From positions 620,001 to 684,000 of the forward strand of contig JAHRHY010000011.1 in the NCBI GenBank assembly GCA_019671135.1: a stretch of 64,000 nucleotides of DNA, given 5' to 3'. The notes beneath the pieces were generated by a model. That model made no database searches, had not been told where the DNA came from, and worked only from the letters and a program-made list of their open reading frames with translations. This document shows positions 57,385 through 64,000 of this stretch, piece by piece (within the stretch, counting starts at the first letter, position 1; every line of letters begins with the position of its first letter). The DNA comes from Linnemannia hyalina (taxonomy: Eukaryota > Mortierellomycota > Mortierellomycetes > Mortierellales > Mortierellaceae). The position numbers and the translations under genes are program-made.

Positions 57385-59127
57385 CTAAGACCAGACCCAC
57401 GAGGAACCATATCCACCAGTAACCCATCCTCCATGCTCAGAGGGCAACGAGCTAGGTCGATCTGGAAACTGCACCAGACGTGGCGTGGGCACATCCAGGA
57501 GGTCCTTGTTCCCAGTATTATCGACACCACCACCACAGTTACCGTGTTCGTTCCAACCCCAAGCATAGCAATCGCCCGACTGTGTCATGGCCAACGTGTG
57601 TTCGGATCCACAGCTGTACGAGACCAACGATTCAAACTCCAATCCCTTACGTTCTTCACCACTGCCCTCTTTCCGTCGAACAGGGATCCGGACCTGAACG
57701 ATCCCCACCGGAACATCCCCCGCCCCTCTATTTAGATTAACAGCCACGGCACGATAAGGTAGACCACCGCCCAGTTGGCCATGATCGCTCCTACCCCAGA
57801 GATAGATAGTCGTCATGGCAGTCGGATCATCAACAAGCGGCCTCGTATCCATTGCGGCGTTATGGTTCCACCCACAAGAAATTGAGTCGACAAAGGGTAA
57901 TCCAACGACCTGTTCAAATCCTATCCGGAAGTCCACCTTCTTTCCCTTATCCGTACCTTCCTCGCTGTTGCGTTCCACTGCCGCTGCTCGAGGTCCGAGT
58001 TGCCCATACTTGTCGAGTCCTGAGGAGTAGACGGCACCGTTTGAGAAGAGGACCAAAGTATGGTTCTGTCCGCACGCCATGTCTAGAATCTCCGGCTCCT
58101 CATCCTCGATCCTTGTACCTGCGTCTGCACCACTACCGCCGTGTTGTCGTCTTGTGGTAGCCGCCGAGATGACGATCCGAGTCGGTTCCATAAACTTGCC
58201 CCTCAACTCCTTCTCTGTGAACGGCATCGTCGTTGTAGAATCACCATCACTCGATCGCGTCAGCACTCCAAGCTGTCCCTGCCTGTTACTGCCCCAGCCC
58301 ATCAGAACCGTAGTTATCGTTCCATTGTCCTGGCCAGCAATACTCCTGGTCTCCTTGGCCAACAACAGGACATGTCGCAATCCAGCCCTGACCTTGACCA
58401 AATCAAACCGCGTACCAGAGGATCCTCTTGTGCCGAGAAGGCCTGTCGTGATAGGAATAGCTTGTCCGCCAGTCTTGTAACGTCCGAGTCCGAGTCCGAG
58501 TTCTCCAAAGGAACCAGAGCCCCATGCATAAACCATTTGGTTGTTGTTGTTGGAGGCGGCGATGGTGTCGTGACTGTCGGGCGTTGGACGACAGGGTTCT
58601 GTGAGGCCGATGGTGAATGCCCAGCCGCACGCGACCGATCGCCACCGAATACTGCTGTTGCCGTCCTTGTTCGAGTCTGTAGATCGACCCCTACTCTCCT
58701 TGCCCTGGTCCTTGTTCAATTGCTGTTGCTGTGGCGGTTGGTGTTGAAGGCATCGAGACACTTCAGCAGGCTTGAAAACTTGAGAGGCCTCTCTCAAGAG
58801 CGTCTCGCCATCCTTGTTTGACCCCGTCATAAACAACTGTCGACCGCCGTGGGTAATGAGTGCAGTATGATTTCCTCCTGCCGCAAAGTCGTGGAACGGC
58901 TTGATGGCATTCACATGCGGCCTCGTTGTTGAATCCTTGTTGCTGTTGCCATGATGTTGAGGTGATGAAGAGAGCAAATTGTCGGTGAAGGCGATGTTGG
59001 TGGTGTTGATGGAAGAGGAGTGAACGGGTTGTGGGGTGGATGTGTCGTCGTCGGATGCGATTCCGAGCTGGCCATTTCCGTTGGACCCGAATGCGTAGAG
59101 GCCTGCTGGTCCTTGTCCTTTGTCCAT
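57385..59127 (-). CDS. RCC1-repeat protein, Ats1/Kti13-like
   Basis: Single-exon gene of 580 residues forming a probable seven-bladed RCC1 propeller. Blades are seen at YAFGSNGNGQLGIASDDD, FAAGGNHTALITHGGRQLFM, VYAWGSGSFGELGLG, LMGWGSNRQGQLGVL, DMACGQNHTLVLFSNGAVYS, YLWGRSDHGQLGGG and CGSEHTLAMTQSGDCYAWGW. The order and the opening YAFGSNGNGQLG resemble yeast Ats1 (Kti13), which partners Kti11 in diphthamide synthesis and Elongator regulation. This protein is longer than Ats1 because of Asn/Ser/Gln-rich inserts between blades. It converges on the dioxygenase gene with only 127 bases between stop codons. RCC1 fold is secure; the Ats1 orthology is a suggestion. Confidence 0.85.
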   Translation of the reverse strand: MDKGQGPAGLYAFGSNGNGQLGIASDDDTSTPQPVHSSSINTTNIAFTDNLLSSSPQHHGNSNKDSTTRPHVNAIKPFHDFAAGGNHTALITHGGRQLFMTGSNKDGETLLREASQVFKPAEVSRCLQHQPPQQQQLNKDQGKESRGRSTDSNKDGNSSIRWRSVACGWAFTIGLTEPCRPTPDSHDTIAASNNNNQMVYAWGSGSFGELGLGLGRYKTGGQAIPITTGLLGTRGSSGTRFDLVKVRAGLRHVLLLAKETRSIAGQDNGTITTVLMGWGSNRQGQLGVLTRSSDGDSTTTMPFTEKELRGKFMEPTRIVISAATTRRQHGGSGADAGTRIEDEEPEILDMACGQNHTLVLFSNGAVYSSGLDKYGQLGPRAAAVERNSEEGTDKGKKVDFRIGFEQVVGLPFVDSISCGWNHNAAMDTRPLVDDPTAMTTIYLWGRSDHGQLGGGLPYRAVAVNLNRGAGDVPVGIVQVRIPVRRKEGSGEERKGLEFESLVSYSCGSEHTLAMTQSGDCYAWGWNEHGNCGGGVDNTGNKDLLDVPTPRLVQFPDRPSSLPSEHGGWVTGGYGSSWVWS

Positions 59128-60365
59128 GGGTTATCCTTCCTCCTTCCTACGGCGCTGAGTGGGGAAGAGAAGAAAGTCAAAATTCGATCGGCTTGTCCCA
59201 GGCTGCGATAATTCCACGTCACCCCATTTGCTCGGCGCTATCTTGTCTTTTTGTTTCACGAAACAGCTGCACCCATTCAAGCGCGCCTTCTCCTTTCGTC
59301 AAGGACTTGATGACGGTTGCTTTGTTTCCACGATCTTCTTTACTGTTCTAAAGGCTGGAAGTCTCTGTACAACAGCAACAACCAAATGAATCAAGGAAAG
59401 CAAGAACAACGGACTCGAAGACTAAAAAAAAAACTTTAATCGACACTGGTGTACGCAAAGGCGCACATCTTTCCCACCAATGTCCAAAACAAATTGTCTA
59501 AAGTTGCCCAACAAGTTTCTCTTTTCTTCCATTCCTTTGGCACACGGCTCCAGCACACAATTACCAGGAGCTCAAGTGTTATTCGCTGGCCTTCTTTATC
59601 ATTCTGGACTGGAAGGATGAAGGTGTGCGAACATTTGAATTTGTTGTGCTCACAAAAAGAGAGGCGTGTTTGTGTGTGTGTGATAGTGTTGTTCTTCCAG
59701 AGACGAGGGATCGTGTTCCTATTGGCCCACATCAGCTGCAAACACACATGCGAGCAAAAAAAAAGAGAGAGAAGAACAAAGAGCAGCGTTCCCACCACCC
59801 ACCATTGGACAAGCCATCCATCGACTCTTGAATGAAAAGAAGACGAAGGAAGGTCAAGGAACAGGAACAGGAATAAGAATGATCAAGTGGTGCCTGAGGG
59901 GAAGTCCCCTTCTGACTGATCACTCTTAATGGCTACTGATAAAAGAAGAGTGAGACGAAGAAGAATGGTGATTGATGATACTCCCTCCCTCCTTCAACCA
60001 TCATTTGCCTCTTTTCGCACAAAGAACGAAAAAATTAGAGTATTTTCTCAGGTGAAATGTTCTCGAATTCAAGGGAAGAGTACAAAGATGAATGAAAAGG
60101 TGAGCGATCACTCTGTCAGCCAGCACATAATGCAATGAACCAATCACAAGAGCCTACATGGGCCAACGGACGGCCACCCCTTCCGAAGTCAAGGACTTGC
60201 CTTTGTCCTTTGCTCGCGCTTACTTCTTATCACAACACGCCCTTTTCTTTCCTCCTCTTCTCCTATTTCTCCTCCCTCCTTTCCTCTTCTTCTCTTTCCT
60301 CTTCTTCCCTCTTCTTCACACAACCTCATCTTTCTTCCCTTTTTATTCCTCATCATACAACAGAG
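59128..60365. other. Divergent intergenic region
   Basis: 1.2 kb between the divergent RCC1 and thioredoxin-like genes. It ends in a strongly CT-rich leader before 60366. A frame at 59929-60138 has no recognisable feature, and no RNA gene was seen. Confidence 0.55.
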
Positions 60366-61792
60366 ATGAAGCTCTTCCAGTCATCCGTCGTCGCAATCTT
60401 CGGCGCCATCGCACTCATCGCCTCCCCCGTCACAGCTCAATACGGCGCCGAAGACCAAGCAGCCAACCAGGAGAACCCGGGCGGCCTCAAGGGTATCGTT
60501 TCCTTCGTCAAGGCCTACGTCACTGGAGGCCTCCCCTCTCAGAACATGTTCGAGTCCGAGCCTGTGATTACAAACATTACCGATGCCAACTATAAGGCCA
60601 CCATCTTTGAGGACGAGTGGATCGTTTGTTTGTAAGTTTCTCTTTCTTTTGTTATTTGCTTTTTTTTCGTGTTGTGGAAGTGTACTGTATGTTTGTTATG
60701 TTCATGGACCGAAGGACGAGGCAGGAGCAAGGATGCGAAAGGATACAATGGACAATCAAGGACCAGCACAACACTCGGGAAGGAAAAAAAAGTAAAACTC
60801 AGGGGACATTGAAAACGAAAACCAAGAAAGAGAGCGCACTACTCGACGCACAGGAAGAAAAGACTGTATTCAAATCGCAATCTAGACCTAACTCACGACA
60901 TAAAGCATACTCACGCATAACCCTCCTTCACTCGTTCTCTCTCTCAAAGCATTTCGCCTTTGTCGGCCCCCTCTGCAGATTACTACCCCACCTTCGTCGA
61001 CGCAGCCAAGACCCTCCAGGGCGAGACCAGTACCAAGTTTGCCCAGGTCTGGGTCGAGGACAGTGCCCACATCTCTGCTCGCTTCTTGATCCCTGCCCGT
61101 CTCCCCTACCTTATCTATGCCAAGGATGGCGTCTGTAAGTCTCCTTTCTTTTTCTTCGCCGTTGCCAGTTTAATTTTGACCCGTGTCGAACAGCACCGAG
61201 AAGGGTCTTTTACTAAACTTTTCTTATTTTCTGTATGTTTCTTTACCCTAATAGTCCGTCAGATCCCCTATGTTAGAAACAACACCGAGTTTTTGGTCGA
61301 GTTCATTGAGGAGGAGAAGTACAAGTTCTACCCTGTCCTGGATGGTCCCATGGGCCCTTACTCCTTGTTGTAAGTTTTTGTTTTGTACTTTTTTGTCATT
61401 TTTTTCTCACGACGAATTTACATTTTTTTTTCCACACCAAACATCTTGTTTCTAACCGCCTTCCCTTCCCCTCGACAACTCTTATTTAATCAAATAGGTC
61501 GGGATTGATGGAGAAGTACGCTGACGGAATGGACTGGATCCACCAGTACACCTACTGGATGCCCAAGTGGGTCATCTACATCCTCGCCGGTTCCCTCTCC
61601 GGTGTCATCTTCTCTCTCTTCTCTGGTGGATCCAGCTACTCTTCTGACCCTTCCAAGTATGCCCACCTCAACCCCGATGGTACCCTCAAGAAGACTGTTA
61701 CCGATGGCGAGTCGAACAAAACCCAGTCCAAGACCACCAAGAAATCTACTTCCTCTTCAACAAAGAAGCGTTCTTCCAAGAAGGCTCAGTAA
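60366..61792 (+). CDS. ER thioredoxin-fold membrane protein lacking the CXXC motif
   Basis: Secretory-pathway protein of 286 residues. Exons: 60366-60631, 60950-61134, 61255-61369, 61498-61792. A signal peptide (MKLFQSSVVAIFGAIALIAS, cut near TAQ) starts it. The first half fits a thioredoxin fold: ITDANYKATIFEDEWIVCFI, then YYPTFVDAAKTL, FAQVWVEDSAH and ARLPYLIYAKDGVFRQIPYV. The place of the CXXC active site is filled by ISPLSAPSADY, so disulfide chemistry is unlikely. One membrane span lies at about 213-233 (WVIYILAGSLSGVIFSLFSG). The Lys/Ser-rich tail ends KKAQ, which matches the KKXX ER-retrieval signal. It resembles TMX-type or Eps1-type membrane PDIs in layout. The second exon start (60950) was chosen by frame. 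Confidence 0.75.
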
Positions 61793-62334
61793 AGGCTGGA
61801 TTGAGCAAAAGGAAAAAATTCTTTTTTTTGTTAAATATTGTTCTCTCTTTTCGTTTCTCTCTTTTATTCACGCAACAACCATAATATTGTAATATTTTCT
61901 CCCCCCACCTCCATAATAAAATAACAAAAACTCATCATTAAAAAAAAAAAAAAAAAAAAAACCCACGCACGCACGCACACATGCATCCTTGTTCAAACAG
62001 AAGCGAAAAGTTGGGGGAGTAGATAGATCTGATATTTATATTTAGGAATTGGTTTGTTTTATTCAGTGTGTGCTGTTGAGTGAGCGTATCGTTTTTGTTT
62101 TGTTTTGTTTTTGAAGACTACAGAGAGATGTAAGAAAGCAAAAATATGGTCATGATAAAGGGCAAAAAGATGAGAGGAGCAGGTTCGTGAATGAGAGGAT
62201 ACTAAGGGATGTCATAAGGGGCTTGTTTTTCAGAAAGCAAAAAAAAAGAAAGATGCATTTGAAAAAGAACAAAAACTAAAAGGGTATAGAAAAAACAGAA
62301 AAAAGTAAACTACAAAGAGAGTGATCGACATGCT
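61793..62334. other. Intergenic, convergent 3' ends
   Basis: 542 bases that hold an AATAAA (61914-61919), 22 A at 61940-61961 and T-rich sequence. No gene is seen. Confidence 0.55.
61940..61961. repeat. Homopolymer of 22 A
   Basis: Lies about 150 bases after the stop codon of the thioredoxin-like gene, just downstream of an AATAAA. Confidence 0.9.
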
Positions 62335-64000
62335 TTAGCGGTCGGTCAGGAGGGCATCGGGTCCGCGGTAAACGGCAATGGCAAGAGCAGTCGACAAGAT
62401 CGAGATGAATCGGCACCAGCGCCAGACAAGACGGAAGAGCACAAACACGCTCTGGACCATGCCAAAAATACCACGACGCGACCGACGGCCAAGGTAGTAG
62501 CCATCCCGACGAGGGTTGTAGCCGAACGACGAGGCATCATAGTCCTCGAAATGGGCCCAGCCAACAACAGACTCTTCATCGTCCTCTTCATCGTATGACG
62601 AGTAGTCGCTGTAGTCATCGTACAGATGGCAGCAGCATTCGCCATCGGGGCTCGACGCACGGAGGTCATCGCCGCTGCCGTGGTGGTTACCATTAAGGTT
62701 GCTATCATGGTGGTGGTGGTGCATGGGATCCGAGCAGTCCGAAAGATCCTCATCATCGTCAGATCCGGATCTGGATCCGCCTTGGTGACGGCGCTTACGG
62801 AGCTGGTGGTGGTGATTCTCTTGACGACGGCGGTAGAGTTGGTACCGCTCGACATCGCTGTCCTCGCCGCCGTGGCTTTCAGTCGTCATGCCACCGGCAT
62901 CAGTATCGGTGCCGACAGGTTGGAAGCGACTGCGACGGTGGTGCTTCTTGCGGATGCAGTTCGACGACTCACAGGCAGACTCTTCATCCATATCAATGTT
63001 GCGGATCCTCTGGCGCCAGCCCTTGACGCGTCCACCGGTATCATCCGAGAAGAACTCGGACTCGGAGTCGTGGCGATGGTTCTTGAGGGCCTTGGGGGAC
63101 TTTGGAGCATGGATACCAGGGAGGTGGATTTGCTGCTGTTCCTGTTGATCGGCAACAACGCGAGGAGGGCCAAAGAAGGAGACATCGCGGAACCATTCCG
63201 ACTCGAGTTCTGCCAGAAGAGTACGACGAGGGCGTTTGGGTCCAGTGGGTTGACCACGGAGGTTGGGCGATTTGACGACCATGGGTTGGGGGGTCGACCC
63301 ATGGAGGATGGTCTTCAGGGCCTTGAAATCGGCATCGTCACGGCGCCAGAGACTCTGCATGGGCGACGAAGGCTCTGAAGGCGACATCAAAGGCGAGTTC
63401 ATCTGTGAGAGCCTTGAACTCATCGTGCTGACGGTGTTCTGCAACTCTTGAATCGTGTTCTCCAACTCCCGGACGTGGGACGTCTGATTGTTGTAGGCGC
63501 TCTGGAGGTCAGAGAATCCACAGAGATTGGTCATTAGGTCCTCATGGTCCTTCTGCATATCGAGCAGATCCTGAGCAATCTGCGCAGTCTTCTTGTCAGC
63601 CTCGGACTTTTGCTGCACCAACGACAAGTTCATCCTCTCGAGCGACTTGAGACGGTCCCGAAGCTCCTCAAAGATGCGGTTATCCTCGGCAAGCATCTCC
63701 TGAATGGTCATGTCATCCCCCTGCATTTCAACCGCCATAGTCGCCATAGTCGATCCAGGAATAGATCCAGGGGCTGGGAGCTGGTTCTTGAGTTGGATCC
63801 TGCGCATGCGAATCATCCGACTGGCCTCAATCAACCGTCCGTTCTGTTCCTCGAGATCAATTGCCTTGGCCGTCGACCTCTCGAGCTCGCTCTTGACCGT
63901 CTTGATCTCCTGCTCAGCCTTGCGACTGCGCTTGAAAGCCTGTCGTCGTCCTTGCTTGAGCTCCTTTGTCAAAGCGTCAAACTTCATCTGAAGCTCAGTG
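62335..64000 (-). CDS. Coiled-coil protein with C-terminal membrane anchor, 3' part only
   Basis: The frame is open from the window edge to a stop at 62335-62337, so the N-terminus lies beyond 64000. The visible part is about 554 residues. The first 210 are coiled coil (FDALTKELKQGRRQAFKRSR, IKTVKSELERSTAKAIDLEE, ELRDRLKSLERMNLSLVQQK), broken by a short Pro/Gly-rich loop. A disordered middle has Ser/Pro-rich, Asp/Glu-rich and His-rich runs (five consecutive His). A hydrophobic segment near the end (MVQSVFVLFRLVWRWCRFIS, then ILSTALAIAVY) would anchor it in a membrane with the coiled coil in the cytosol. The layout suits a tether or motor adaptor on an organelle, but no family is claimed. Confidence 0.8.
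   Translation of the reverse strand, partial: TELQMKFDALTKELKQGRRQAFKRSRKAEQEIKTVKSELERSTAKAIDLEEQNGRLIEASRMIRMRRIQLKNQLPAPGSIPGSTMATMAVEMQGDDMTIQEMLAEDNRIFEELRDRLKSLERMNLSLVQQKSEADKKTAQIAQDLLDMQKDHEDLMTNLCGFSDLQSAYNNQTSHVRELENTIQELQNTVSTMSSRLSQMNSPLMSPSEPSSPMQSLWRRDDADFKALKTILHGSTPQPMVVKSPNLRGQPTGPKRPRRTLLAELESEWFRDVSFFGPPRVVADQQEQQQIHLPGIHAPKSPKALKNHRHDSESEFFSDDTGGRVKGWRQRIRNIDMDEESACESSNCIRKKHHRRSRFQPVGTDTDAGGMTTESHGGEDSDVERYQLYRRRQENHHHQLRKRRHQGGSRSGSDDDEDLSDCSDPMHHHHHDSNLNGNHHGSGDDLRASSPDGECCCHLYDDYSDYSSYDEEDDEESVVGWAHFEDYDASSFGYNPRRDGYYLGRRSRRGIFGMVQSVFVLFRLVWRWCRFISILSTALAIAVYRGPDALLTDR

Noticed and set aside
62626..63378. 250-codon plus-strand frame
   Set aside because: It is antisense to the coiled-coil and linker region of the tail-anchored protein.

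Overview
This window looks like nuclear chromosomal DNA of a filamentous fungus. Genes are split by short GT-AG introns (mostly 60-150 bases, a few 350-470). Intergenic stretches are pyrimidine-rich with many homopolymer runs and microsatellites, and the proteins carry long Ser/Thr/Gln/Asn-rich disordered segments. The gene set (complex I PSST, COG3, an EDEM-like mannosidase, an ENA-like P-type ATPase, a CENP-H candidate, an LPMO-like secreted protein) fits an early-diverging fungus. I infer Mucoromycota, probably a Mortierella relative, but that is an impression without any search. I saw no rRNA, tRNA, CRISPR array, transposon or viral sequence.

Layout. 1-390: last two exons of complex I subunit NDUFS7 (+). 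855-2524: SLC25A44-like mitochondrial carrier (-). 3064-6801: COG3 (+, 11 exons, one GC-AG intron). 7001-11171: EDEM-type GH47 protein with a PA domain (+). 11902-14937: large protein of unknown function (-). 15101-15409: small acidic single-span membrane protein (-). 15688-17085: TCAIM-like mitochondrial protein (+). 17830-22400: P-type ATPase with an unusual EF-hand-like N-terminal extension (+). 22540-24386: CENP-H-like kinetochore protein (+). 28087-29214: Ser-rich basic protein (+). 39008-43193: homeodomain regulator (+). 43420-45643: CoA-transferase III, SUGCT-like (-). 45916-48993: F-box plus RCC1 protein (-). 52831-54247: secreted LPMO-like protein (+). 56025-57257: TauD-type dioxygenase (+). 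57385-59127: RCC1 protein, Ats1/Kti13-like (-). 60366-61792: ER thioredoxin-like membrane protein without CXXC (+). 62335-64000: C-terminal part of a coiled-coil, tail-anchored protein (-).

The genes do not form one pathway. Mitochondrial functions recur (complex I, the carrier, TCAIM-like, CoA transferase), as do secretory-pathway functions (COG3, EDEM, the thioredoxin-like protein, the tail-anchored coiled coil). Three gene-poor stretches of 3.7, 9.8 and 3.8 kb contrast with otherwise compact spacing. The largest lies upstream of the homeodomain gene.

Exon boundaries were read by eye from splice consensus, reading-frame continuity and family resemblance. Every coding model listed was checked to keep phase across its introns. 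The most notable observations are the EF-hand-like extension on the P-type ATPase, frame-forced or candidate GC-AG introns, a thrice-repeated motif in the homeodomain protein, and the long simple-sequence region before that gene.
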